Shown: piece by piece, positions 34,361 to 46,425 of the stretch
Position numbering within the stretch: position 1 is the stretch's first letter
How the letters are laid out: each line of letters opens with the position of its first letter
Source of the DNA: Agelaius tricolor
Lineage: Eukaryota > Chordata > Aves > Passeriformes > Icteridae
Length of the DNA: 64,000 nt
Assembly: GCA_023055355.1 (NCBI GenBank)
Contig: JALJCS010000001.1
Coordinates: 109,570,881-109,634,880, forward strand
Reading direction: 5' to 3'
Notes under the pieces: model-generated
Databases searched by the model: none
The model's input: the letters and a program-made list of their open reading frames with translations, nothing else
Told to the model about the DNA's origin: nothing
Made by a program: the position numbers and the translations under genes

Positions 34361-37194
34361 GTAAGAACCCGGGTGCTCCTAAGCATACTCTACTTTTAAA
34401 CCCCAAATCAATATGTGTGTCCTCCAAATCAGTGAAATACAGCTACCCACTGCTTTGTTCTCAACTCTGCTGCAGGGAGCCAATCTCTTCACTTACCTCT
34501 TGCATCTGTAAGCAGAGAAAGAGGTGATTTGTGTTGTGTGGAAATGCCTGGGATTTCTTCATTCAAATGGCAGTATGGTGCAGGTATTCTGATTGTTGCT
34601 GCAATTCATTTATTCTGGGAAATCTCTCTGCTGTTACAGCTAGGCTGCTACTACTTAGTTGAGCTAGTTCAGCTATCCCTGCACTTCAGTATCTAGTAAC
34701 TGAGAGCTCAAAATTAATAACTGTGAATGCTATGAAGAAAACTGAATATATAGTTTTAATAATGCTCATCCCTGAAAGAAGTTTTTCTTTCCTTTCTTTC
34801 AATATTTAGATGTAGGTATTTCTGTAACAATTTCAACATGTATTTTCATTAATTTCCAGTGAGGTATAAATTACTGAGAGGGCTTTCACACCTTCTCTCA
34901 CCTTATAAAGGATTACTTAGGTCTCAAAACTGTAAACACCTGTGTTCTTGAATAAACACTATGATTCCCTTCAGAAACACACTTGTATTTAATCTTTCTC
35001 AACGTTTATTGGGCTGAAACACAGGCCTGACAATTCCTTCTTTTTAACTATATAAAAACATTCAAGATCTTGTGCACCTTGAATAGAAAATACACCATGA
35101 TTATAATATTCTGTTATTTCAAGAGAAGCCTCATGAAGTTTGTCACTTTTCAACATAAATAATATTATCAAAATCTGTTTCTCAGTTCCATGGGTGTTTT
35201 GGAAGCTGGAGAAGAGATTTTTTCACAACACATAATGAGAAGTATTTTCAGCAGTCATTATTTGGTTGAATGACTCCTTGAAACAGCACCTGTCCTATTT
35301 CTGTTACTGGATCATGGTCATTACTAAAATATATTGGTTATATGGTCAAAGTAAGAGCTTTGACATTAGTTCTATTTTATATTTCTGCATGTAGTCCTGT
35401 GTATGTGTTTAAAGTTGTAGCAATTGAGTACATTTTGTTGGTTAGCAACTACATGGTGTTAGCAACTTGTATTTGGGCTTTAGAATCATCTCTTTATTTT
35501 TCTTATTCTTTTACATTGCTCTTATTTCAAAATAACAATGTCTTATTTTTCTATGGATGAAATAAGAAATGTGTGCAGATGTTCCCATTCAAGCAGAGTA
35601 GTTTGGGTTAATTTGAAAAAGTGAGAAGAGAGGCATTTTGAATAAAACTGTCAGGGACAAGGTCTGAGGAAGTCCTTTTCCTTGCTTTTGTTGTGCAGAG
35701 TAGTTGATTATCCCATAAAGGTCCTTATCAGCTACTCCAGAGAGAAAGGCAAACTGTGCTCTCTTCACTTTGGAAACGTGACTGCCTGGTGTCTTTGAGA
35801 TGTCCTTGAGCCCCAAGAGATCCCTACCTGGCTGAAAGGCTGAGACATGAGGCTCTCCATGCTGTGCCCAGCGGGCAGGGCACTGGGTACTGCTGGGTAG
35901 GTGACTGAACTGAGCTCCTGTTACAGTGTTTTACTCCTTGAGAACCTGCTGATGTTTAGTTTTTGGCTTTTTGGTTTTTTATCTTTCTGGTGTCAAGGTA
36001 ATAAAGCAGTAACTCCATGGAGTGCAGATCCAGCTTTGCTCTCTTTAATTATCTAGATAGCAAAAGTCAGCCTGTAAAATGGAAGGTCACAGAATAATTT
36101 ATAACAAGAGTAGTGAAATCCCTGAGGCCTGTGGCGTCTTGCACATGGGGCTAATATCTCAGTTGTGTCAATAAATATTACTCATAGATGGTTCCCTTCT
36201 CACATGGTCTCTAGTCCACCTGAGGCCAGTGTTGCTCTGAAATTGGGTTCATCTGGGTTTGCACTTTTCTGCAGACACTAACAGTGACAGCAGGACCTGG
36301 TGCTGTAGGACAGCAGTGATCATGACAATTCTGCCCTTATTTATTCCTCCCTTTGCTTGTAGACCTAATAAATCTCTGTGAATGACTGGAAACGTGAGTG
36401 TCAGAGGACTGAAAACCAGAAACAGTGGGAAGATTAAATGGTATCTAACTCACAGTGCAGCTGGATGGATAATGTTTACAGTAGTGCATTCATTAGACAC
36501 CAAGAAAATGTTTACATCACTTTAACTCATTTTTCACTGATTATCAGTGCTTGGTAACTGTGTCATGTCAGTGGGCTATTTCAGAATGTGCCACAAGGTA
36601 AAAAAGGAATTGCCTGTGCCTTTAACAGCAGAATGCAGCATGTAACAACATGAATCTGTTTGTGTGACTCCAGCACGTCCAGGCTTGTCACAGCCACCTT
36701 AATGCCTTTTCAATAACTCTGTAATTTATTCAAACAAAAGCCTTTGCAATTTGAACAGAAATATGACTGGCACACAGGCTGTGTTAGTGAGTGCACAGGA
36801 GAGCCTGACCCAATCATAGCTCCAAGGTCCAGCCTTCTCCCCTGTACACTGTAGTTTCCTATTGAGCATGATGTTTGTTCTGAAGATTTGGGTTTCTTTG
36901 AAAATTTTAACTTTTTTGTTTTCCTGAAGCTTAAGTTGTTATTTAAAAAGCAGTCCTCCAATTTTCTTTCAGAAGAAAATTATTGCCTTTCTGTTTTTTT
37001 TGATGACCTGAGACTGACTGCAGATTATAGTCTCTCTATACTCATTTGTGCCATAGGAATACAGTTCCCAAAAGAAGGGAGGCAATTATTTACCCTAAGC
37101 TAGAAACACCTTGTGTTAGGCAAAAATACCAATGCTGTACTGTGGTTTAGCATCATCAGCCTGCAGCTGTTGGATCACTGCACTGGAGTAACAG

Positions 37195-37470
37195 AGTTAT
37201 GGATGCTGGAGAGCATCTCTGGAGATCACCTTGTCCAATCCTTGCTCAGAGCAGGATCACCTACAACAGCTTGCTGAGGGTCATGTTTGGTTTTCAATGT
37301 TTCCAAAGATGAAGAAACCACAACTTCTCTGTGAAACCATTCTAATGTCCTACCATCATGGGAAAACTGTTTTAAATGGAATTTTGTGTATCTAAATTTG
37401 TGCTTGTTGCCTCCTGTCCTTTTAGTAGATACCAATGCTTATATTTAAGAATCAGAACCTACATATTTAG
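37195..37470 (-). mobile_element. CR1 LINE fragment, antisense
   Basis: Antisense CR1-like text: 'ggagatcaccttgtccaat' near 37220, 'accacaacttctctgtg' near 37317 and 'tgttgcctcctgtcctttt' near 37405. Highly degenerate; the ends are approximate. Confidence 0.7.
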
Positions 37471-37587
37471 CTCTTTGGAATTATGGTATCCTTCTGTAAA
37501 ATTTAATTAAGTCAGGAGCTGGAAAATAAAGGACATTTTTGTTTTTCCAACAAGTTGTTTCCCACTCCCTCATTTGAAGTGCTGAGT

Positions 37588-38287
37588 CCTGCACTTGGGT
37601 CACAACAACACCTGCAGTGCTGCAGGCTGTGAGAAGAGTGGCTGGAAAGCTGGAAAAGGACCTGGGGGTGCTGGTGACAGCAGCTGAGCATGAGCCAGGT
37701 GTGCCCAGGTGGGCAAGAAGGCCAAAGGCCCCTGGGCTGTACCAGCCATGGTGTGGCAGCAGGGCCAGGGCAGTGACTGTCCCCTGTACTGGGCACTGCT
37801 GAGGCCACACCTCAAATCCAGGGCTCAGTTCTGGGCCCCTCAAGGCAAAAAAGAAATTGAGGGCCTGGAGCATGTCCAGAGAAGGGAATGGAGCTGAGGA
37901 AGGGGCTGGAGCACAGGTCTGATGAGGAGAAGCTGAGGGAGCGGGGAGCTCTTGCTTTCCAAACTCTCTGAAAGGAGCGCAGAGCCAGTGGGGGTCAGGT
38001 TCTGCTCCCACATAACAAGTGACAAGATGAGAGAAAATTCCTCAAGTTGTGCCAGCGGAGATTTAGGTTGGATATTTGGATTTTTTTTTTTTTTTTTCCA
38101 TGGAGAGGGTTGTCAGGCACTGGAACAGGCCACTCAGGGAAGTGGAGTCACCATCCCTGGGCATTCAAAAACATGTGGATGTGGTACTTGAGGACTTGGT
38201 TTAATGGTGACCATGGTGGTGGTGCTGGTTGACAGTTGGACTTGATGTTATTTCAAACCTTACCAATTCTATGATTCTGTGGTTCTT
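37588..38287 (+). mobile_element. CR1 LINE fragment, sense, with intact 3' end
   Basis: Begins 'cctgcacttgggtcacaac' and runs through 'cagctgagcatgagccag' and 'ctgggcccctcaaggc' to 'gttggacttgatg' and the terminal ATTCTRTG-type repeats (attctatgattctgtggt, 38268-38285). At about 700 bp it is the longest CR1 piece in the window and the only one with a clean 3' tip in sense orientation. A T15 run near 38082 interrupts it. Confidence 0.92.
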
Positions 38288-40341
38288 TGATTTCTAAGCC
38301 AGGATTATCTGAGGACTCCAACTTGGTGGCTCAACTAACTCTGTGCTTTTTCCCTACTGACTCCCCAGGTTGAGCTGAACTGTTGAGAATGACAGACCAT
38401 GTTCCTCATGGGGACAGTGAGACTCATTGTGTCACTGGGGAAATCACACTTCTTCCTAATGAGTTGGCTTTTCTCTTGTTTTATGAAGCATTCTGGAATC
38501 TGTTGAGAAAATTCTGTTTAGGAATGTGTATTAATGGTTCAGAACTTGAAGTCACTGGACAAATCTAATTTTAAGCATGTATAATTTGAAGAGATCAGAA
38601 CCACATGGATGTCCAGTCAGAAGTTAGTGGTTAAACTGGTGTTTTGCTGAGCAGAACTGAGCATTTCTTACTACACTCAAAATCTACAGAGGAAAACAGC
38701 TGTATTTGCAGTTGTGGGCTGTTAGATATTTGTAAGCATAACTGGGTGTCCAGATTCCTCCTAGCAATGGAAACCAGTTAGTCTTCTGATTGACTCCAAT
38801 ACAGCACATGAGGCTGGTGTTTAGCTATATCTTCTCCACCAAGTTTGCAGGTAGAAAGGTAAATTCAGGCTGAAGCCAGGTGGCAGCTGTAACTCTCCAT
38901 ATGTACATAAAATTATAGTTTGTCTTTTTATAACATTTTGGCCTTTAAAAATACTATAAATAATGAATCTAACGGAAGTAAGCAACTATTATTCGGTTAA
39001 TAATAAGCTTAGAAAAAGGTTGAGTGATTCATAATCCACCTTTTAAACAGCGTTAACTGAGCAATCTGAGCAAGGAAAAGATCCAAGAACTATTTTCAGA
39101 ATCTTCCAGTCTTGGCAGATTTACAGACCAAGATGCTGAAGTTAACATGTACACAGCGGGAAATGACTCATGGGGAGCCAATATCCTAATGTGATACCTG
39201 TTTTGATAATTAAAATGAAATTAATGGTTGTTTATTCCTGCAAATAGCTTGAGATACCTTACAAGTACAATTAAGTATAGAAATACAAGTCTGGAATACC
39301 AAGTAATGTGTCCTTCTGCTCTCAGTCTTATCTAGACTATCCCTAACAGATGCTTCTTTAGGAACATTCAGTGATGCCCATTCAGCACCTAAAACAATTA
39401 GTCTCTGTCAATGCTTAATTATTGTCCTGAGACAATATTTTCCTTTAGTAAAATTCTATTGCTCTGAATTATGCTATTTTTCTTTTTAATATACAATACC
39501 TTTATGTATATAGAAGACACAGACCAAATTTCCTTCAGTCTTTGCTTTCTTGAACTAAACAAGTCCTTCAGCTTGCCTTCAAGCTTGAGTCATCATTTCT
39601 AAATATTGAATGGTTTGATGTTTGTGGTTTGGGTTTTTTTTTTTTTAGGGGTCATTTTTATGACCTTTTCCAGTCTTTCTCCAGTTAATTTATATAATTC
39701 TTAAGCTCCAGTTTGGAGGTACAGGTAGTGCACATAGCAATGCTAATAAAAATTACTACAGCAAGCACCTCTTTAATTCATCATTTATCCCACTCTCTAG
39801 TCAGAACACTTTATCTGCTCTATTTTAATGTATTTTTGAATCCTTTAACATTTGTATGGTTCCTCCAGCCCTGATGTTTTCCCAATAAATGCTTCAGTAA
39901 CAGTCTTGCCCATTTGCAAGCAGGTGTAACCAGTAGTACTGCACAGTTTGTGGCTGCCATTTGACTTGTAGAGCATTAGGTTTCTCTTCTGTGAGAATTT
40001 AGGTTTCTCTTAGTGGTGTGATCAGACTCGGATCACCCCTCACTGAAAACAGCATGGTTTTGGAGTCAGAGAACTGCTCTGACATAAATCCAGTGTGAAG
40101 GACACCTTCACCAGAGCTTTTGCTCTGCTAACTCAGAAAATAAGATACACCTTTAACACTTCCACATCACTGTGCAGACCCAGCGTGGCTTTATGGCTCC
40201 CTCCTCCACCCTGTCATGTACAGCAGACACTGGTAATCTCTGAAGTCTTCACATATAAACCTAATAGCTACTAACCCTTCTTTCTGAGGAGGAAAACCGT
40301 GCTGTGGCTCTCTTCACAGCTGGATTTATGCCTATCCAAAT

Positions 40342-40346
<5 letters not shown>

Positions 40347-40388
<42 letters not shown>
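40347..40388. repeat. Microsatellite (TG)21
   Basis: 42 bp of uninterrupted TG dinucleotides within the CLIC5 intron. It creates long open frames with runs of VCVC on the plus strand that are not genes. Confidence 0.95.
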
Positions 40389-40389
<1 letters not shown>

Positions 40390-42490
40390 AAAGATTAGTG
40401 ACAGCCGTTCTGCTGCAGATAACACCCAGGCCCCCAACTATCAGACACAAGCAGAATGTGTTTCAGCAGCAGGGCAGAGCAGTTTGCTTAATCTTTTGGA
40501 TACAAAGGGGAAAAGGTCTTGCTTCCAACCCTTGCTGAGTCTGTGCCTCACTCAGGCACCTGTGGAAAGGTCCATGACTCCATTTTGAGCTGGTGCTCCG
40601 TGCCCCCCTCAGTGCGCGGCTCCAGCCACAGCTGTGTCCGGGCACAGAGCAGCAGCGTAGCAACAGCTTCAAAATACAGACCTGGATTATCTAGGAAATT
40701 GTCCCTGCACAGTGATTGCAGCAATGGCAAACACAATGTAAATAATGGAGGTCACACCGAAAGAAAATTAAACCAGGATTTATTTACTCATTTGTTTTCC
40801 TTATATATCTTTAATCATGTGATACTCTCTTTGATGTTCTGAAAACAAGGCTCTTATCCCAGCATGGACTGGTTTGGTTTTTTTTGAAACATCTCAGCAC
40901 CTACATTTTTGGAGTGAAAAATGTTTGGATTTGTGGATTGATTTTTTGCTGGCCTTGAAAACTTATCTGTGTAGCAGTACTGTCAACTGTTGAATGAATC
41001 CTGTCCAAAACAGTGCAATTTGTATTATTTTGAATTGCTTATTTTAAAAGTACCTAGAGAGCAGCTCTACTGAAACAAAGATTTTACAAATGCAAAATAA
41101 TGCATAATCCCTGCAGAGCAACAAGTGATGATAATATGTCAACTATTTTGGAGTCTGCTAAAGGAAAGCAGCATTTCTGCTCTGCTCTTTGTTTTCTTTA
41201 GATATCAAGGGTTGGATTTGGCTCATCCAACTGAAGGTGTGTCTGTAAGCCATTAACTACATCTCTGCAGGATATCTAGGCTCTTTCTGCAACAAAAAGC
41301 TATCTGAAATAGCATGATAGGATGTTAATTCCTGTGGCCAAGTGCAAGCACCACCTGTAGAGGGAGGTTCCTTGTTAGGTCGACTCTGTTCATTGTATGG
41401 AGCAGGGCCCAATTCAGTTTTCCAACCACGGGCATCCCCTGCTGGTTTAGATGTCTAAAGGCTTCTTTCCTGGCCTCCAGCTGCCTCTGGAGTGTCCCAT
41501 ATATCCTGTCTCATATATGTTTATGGATTTCCTCAGCTATCCTTCCAAATGCTGCTGGATATCTAGGCTTAGGCAACTGCATCAAGCCATAAACTTTCAC
41601 TGAAAACAATGGCCTGGTCACCTGAAATTCAATAAATGGAATACTACCAGTGACAGTTTAAATACAAATCTTGGACTATAAGTGAATTCTAGTAATGGAC
41701 ATCTGGAAACAAACTTTGGATTGATGAATTTCTTTTTTCAGGCTATTTAATTTCCCTTTTTGTTTCAGTGTCCCCACTCAGCAACAACTGAAGTGCAATA
41801 GTGAGCAGTGTGATGTTGGACACTTCTGCTGTTCCCTTACTGTCTAAATTAACCAGATAAAATTATCTAATACATTTTATCATCTTTCCAAGACTGAGAT
41901 CCAGCACTCTTCCTTTAACTTCAGTCAAATCTTTTCTTCAACAGCAATCCCCATATATGTGTCTTTCAACTGTATTTGTTTTAGAATTACATTTTATTTC
42001 AGACACCACAGTAGAAGAGAAAAGCTAACTGAACATACTGAATTTGAATTCCTAGATACTGCTTCAAACACAGCTTAAGATTTTAATTGGGAAAAGAAAA
42101 ATTTGTTTCTTTGGGTCATAAGACCCTGCATTGAAGGCAAATTTTCCGCTGTAGTGCCACTGTATTTACTAGTTCATTTAGAATTACTCAATGTCCTCTC
42201 ATAACTTTGTTTGTGGCTGAAACAAGACATATAAATATTTTTATGTATTTGTGGCACATAAAAAATATTTACTTCTTTGTGGAAAATGTTATGAACCTGT
42301 ATGAAACTGACTTGTGTAGCAGAAGAAAAGGAGGAAGTGTGTCATTCTAAAATGAGTCATTTATTTGTCATCTGCAGGTATGATTTTTATATTTAGATCT
42401 CTAGATGATCTTTTTCACATCAATTAGTGAAATAATTGTAGGTGAGTTTGTACTGTTTGTAGGTGAATTTGTTCGTCTCTGGTAATGCAA

Positions 42491-42524
42491 GACGTCAGTG
42501 ACGTTCATGACGTTACAATGACGT
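42491..42524. promoter_or_regulatory. Cluster of four GACGT (CRE-like) motifs
   Basis: GACGT occurs at 42491, 42500, 42509 and 42520: spacings 9, 9 and 11 bp. The contexts are GACGTCA, TGACGTT, TGACGTT and TGACGTG, all close to the CREB/ATF recognition sequence. Each holds a CpG in an otherwise CpG-poor intron. Activity is inferred only. Confidence 0.5.
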
Positions 42525-44339
42525 GCTCAGGGATAGCTGGGAGGTGAATTTGTCAGTGCACAGGTCTGGTTTCAGTACATCCAGCAGTGTTCAAAACCAG
42601 GATTTTGATTTACAAGTTAATTGATTTTCTGTTGCAGGCTTCATGCAGGTGTTAAAGAAGTAAAACTCGAGAACACATCTTCTGAGAGAAAACCATTATC
42701 TTCCTGCTTATAGGTTTATAAAAGATGAGGCACAGAAAGGTAGAAATAATCTGCACACTGACCAAGATGGTTTCTTTGAGGATTCTAGGTAATCTGAAAA
42801 ATAAATTCATAGGACTGGATGTGACTTTTTGGGACATGAAATCGAGTATTCTGTTACAGACAGCCTCATCATGCAATACTTCATTCATAAAGTGATCAAA
42901 GTCTATTTAGAAACTATTACTATTATTATTAATTTTGGAAATCTGTTTCAGAATGTCACTGCTCTAAAGGTTTGACACTTTAATTTCAAAATTACCTTTA
43001 TTTATGTGCAGTTAAAACATCCTTGCTCTTGTGCCAGCATGGTCCATTAGTAGTCATTCATGTATTTAGCTCTTTTAAAAATCAGTTTAGGCTTAGACAA
43101 CCTCAGATGTTTTGGGGCTAAACCAGCCAATCCTTTTTGTCTCTTTTTCTGCCAGTTGTCATAGTAATTCCCTTCTGCACATATTTTCTTTACACAAAGG
43201 TGGCTTTTTTTTTTCACAGCTGCATCTTGTCTCAGGTTGCTTCTGCTTTTATAGCTAAACTAAACAAGCAGCAAAAAGATTCTTTTAATAACCTCCTGTT
43301 TTAAGATACCTGTGATTGTTTGAGTAAACAAATTCTATTTGAGGTGAAATGTCTGTGTTGCTGTGCTTTGGGAGACCTCAGCACTGTGTCCCTGTAACTT
43401 GAAGCCTGGTTGAGGAGCAAATGGAAAGAGTGGAAGCTTTGCATCTGAAATATAGATATTTAATCACTCTTCAGACCTCTGCTCACATGTATTTGTACCA
43501 CTTTTGGATTAATTTAAAATCTATTTGACTAAAAATCTGATCAGCAGAAGTGTTTTATATTTGCCACATTTATACTTGTTCTATAAAAATGTTCATCCTT
43601 AGCTGTAACATTGATACTTTGGGTGGCCCCTCATTGCAAGAGGGTCTCTGTTAGCCAGAAATAGCCAGTGAGGTGCCCAAATAATACTGGCAAGTCCTCA
43701 GTAAACAGAAATACTAGGAGAACTAATTTGAACTTATAAAATTTTTATTTTTCTTAATATCATCAGAAACTCTTCCTAATTTTAATACACATTTTTCTCA
43801 CTATTTCAAATTCATTTCTCAAACAAAGCCTAATGCTACTACAAGGTCTTATTTCTCTGAAAACTTACTAAAAGAATATGTTGGACAAAGGTCCAGTGTC
43901 AAGAGTCTATTATACACCATGTGGCCTGTTTTGAAGAGGCACCAATCCGTCTTCCCTTTCTTTGGTGAGCACATGGATTTGTAAATAATCACAGTAAGTA
44001 GTTTCCAGTTACACAGTACATACTTACACGGTGACATAAAAATCACCCCCTTTGTAAAAACACCAGAGATTGATTTATATGCATATCATACTGAATGATT
44101 GCATCACTTATTGGACTTCATGAGGCCCCTTAAATTCACTCATTTTCACCAAATATAGGCAGGATGCTTATCTGTTGAATCAGTAACTTGCTCACGGTCC
44201 TAATGCGTGTCCTTGGTGCGCTGGCGCCTTGCAGGAGCCCGAATACAGAACGGCCCAAGTTCAGAGCAGCAAATTCAGAGTCACTTGGCCCCTCCCTGGG
44301 AGATTGCTGCCAGTGAAGTTTGGCCAGGGCAGAGTTTCT

Positions 44340-44434
44340 GTGCGGCCCCGGGCGCGGATTGGCCCCGCACCAGGGGCTGATAACAGCTAAAAATAGGCCA
44401 GCTATAAAAGCCCAGCCAGCAGCTCAGCCAGCCT
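44340..44434 (+). promoter_or_regulatory. Candidate muscle-type promoter inside CLIC5
   Basis: In order: reverse CCAAT (ATTGG, 44358-44362), GATA motif (GATAA, 44379-44383), an exact MEF2 site (CTAAAAATAG, 44387-44396) and a TATA box (TATAAAA, 44403-44409). This predicts a start near 44433-44438. The surrounding 150 bp are GC- and CpG-rich, unlike the intron on either side. MEF2 beside a TATA box is typical of striated-muscle promoters, and CLIC5 is expressed in muscle. The strand fits CLIC5, between its two coding first exons. It could instead drive a separate non-coding transcript. Confidence 0.6.
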
Positions 44435-44574
44435 GGCATTCCCTCCCGACCGCCAGCCAGGGAGGAGACCGCGCTCCCCAAGTCCCTGCAAGGATGTGAC
44501 CAAAGAACGCTCTGCTGCCTAATTCCACTTAACAATTAACTTGTCAGGACTGGACTGCGTGACTCATGGGGATG
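44435..44574 (+). other. CLIC5: Predicted alternative CLIC5 first exon (mini-exon)
   Basis: Starts about 30 bp after the TATA box and ends at a possible donor ATG|GTAACC (44574/44575). The last nine bases are ATG GGG ATG, which would join in phase 0 to CLIC exon 2 and give an N-terminus of only Met-Gly-Met before the shared domain. An ATG immediately followed by TGA sits upstream at 44494-44499. The donor lacks the usual G at +5, so it is weak, and the exon could simply be non-coding. Confidence 0.35.
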
Positions 44575-46373
44575 GTAACCAAGTACATCTTATGTTCATT
44601 AAAAAAAAAAAACAAAAAAAAAAAGAAGCAGACTGAAGGCCACATTTTCCAAGCAGATTTTTCCAAGCAGAGCGTGACAGGTGGGCTGGTGGAATGTCTT
44701 TGGAAATGTGCCCATAGAATACTGTGTACAAGAATGTTGTACTTGTATATATATTCACATAATTACCTGTATGGAGAGTGTACTCCATGACTATGGAGTT
44801 CTGAACACTTGGGAAAACCAATGTATTTTCATTTGACAATGGTTTGACTAAGCTGGCATTGAGGAGTTCAGGAGTCTATTCTTAGCTTGCTGTTGATTCT
44901 GGGGAAATTCGGTCATTTCCTTGAATTTTTGTTCACTTTCGAGCTTTTGTTTTAAGATGTAGCCTGGGGAATCAGAGAGTTCAGTGGCTGAGTGCATTGC
45001 AAGATAAATCTTTGGGTGTCTGAAGTCCTTTGGATGAATAAAGAAAACACCAGTGTTGAAAAGCTCCCTTTTTAAAGTCTGGCAAAAGTTACACTGACTT
45101 GAAAACAGGGTGTAAATGGGGAAAGAATTAGGAAGCATTAAAAATCAGTGGCCCTATCAGCCCTATCAATTGTAAACTATTCCCACATGTATTACTTCCA
45201 GTGGCTCTGAGTCCTCCTCTTTGATTTTATGAAGCTTTGCACTATGAAGTTTTTATGTGTGGATTCCCCTTCATTTTCATTACAGCTTTTTTTTTTTTTT
45301 TCTGGTTTACAATAATAAAGTGCAGGGTTTGTATCTTGGGAGAGTGATAGATGACCTGGCTAACTTACTTTCACTTTTTATTCTATATACTTAGTTCTCT
45401 AAAAAGGGCTTTACCTTTTAATTACCTTTCAATTACCTTTTAATTTGTTGTTTAATTGCTAGATCTCTTGTGGCATATGAGAGAATTGCAGAGCTTGTTA
45501 GTTTGATAATTCTGTACCCCAAAGTCATCTTTTTCTGCTCAGGAGACCCAGCATGGTCAGAGATGATAGAAAGTCCCTCATAGTGACTTCCACCTAGTCG
45601 AGATCCAGAGCTGAGAGGAGTCAAACCTCACAGCACACACAACTTCACCCTTCTGAACTCTGCTTTTCCTCTCTGAGGTCAAATTTCTGTATGAACCTGT
45701 AGGCAAGGCTTAACTGGAGAATCTCTGTTTGCTGCCACCCTCTGCAGGGGAATTTAGTTTTCTCTCAACATGAGATACCTTTATATATATTTATTAATTA
45801 GTCTGGTATCAACTCTGACTTGCTGCTTGGCTAGAAATGGGTAGAAGTTGCTAATAATGAGTAAAGGGGTCCATATCTCATTAGAACTTTTCCAGCTGAT
45901 GTAGGTCTCACAGGAAAGCCTAGTCCGTTTTCTACAGAATTGCAGCAGAGTTGTGTCAGAGCAGGTACACTACAAAGACAAACTGGGCTTTGACATTTTG
46001 GTGGTCTGTGAGGTTGCTCCCAGGTACTGCAGCCAGTGGCCAAGGGTCCACACTTTTCTTATAAAAGTGATACCTGCTACATGCTTTGTCAAAATTTGTG
46101 ATTTGGCAAAAGATGGAATTTTTTTGGAAAAACTTCCATTTAAGAGGCAAAAAAACCCCCTTATGTCTTTCTGGTTAGATCACCCAGTATTCCCAGTTCT
46201 GACAGACTTAAATAAGGCACTACTGTTATTTAGACTGTGCTCAGTGATGAATTTCACTAAAAATGTACTGTTGGTCTTAAGCCAACCACCTTTTCAAGAA
46301 TTACCACAACCATCTTTCACTTAAGGATGTGGAACATGTTCTTTGAAGTCCTAATGAGCTAGGTTTGCTGATC

Positions 46374-46425
46374 ACCAGCAAAAATCTGTTACTGTGATGG
46401 TTACCAGCAAAAATCTGCTAATGTA
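46374..46425. repeat. Short tandem duplication, 29-bp unit
   Basis: ACCAGCAAAAATCTG at 46374 recurs at 46403; the intervening text (ttactgtgatggtt) is partly echoed after the second copy. Two imperfect copies only. Confidence 0.7.

Noticed and set aside
37481..38011. 176-codon open frame on the minus strand
   Set aside because: It is the antisense of a CR1 copy (37588-38287); near-identical frames occur opposite the other CR1 copies.
40299..40588. Two overlapping open frames containing VCVCVC runs
   Set aside because: Both arise from the (TG)21 microsatellite at 40347-40388.
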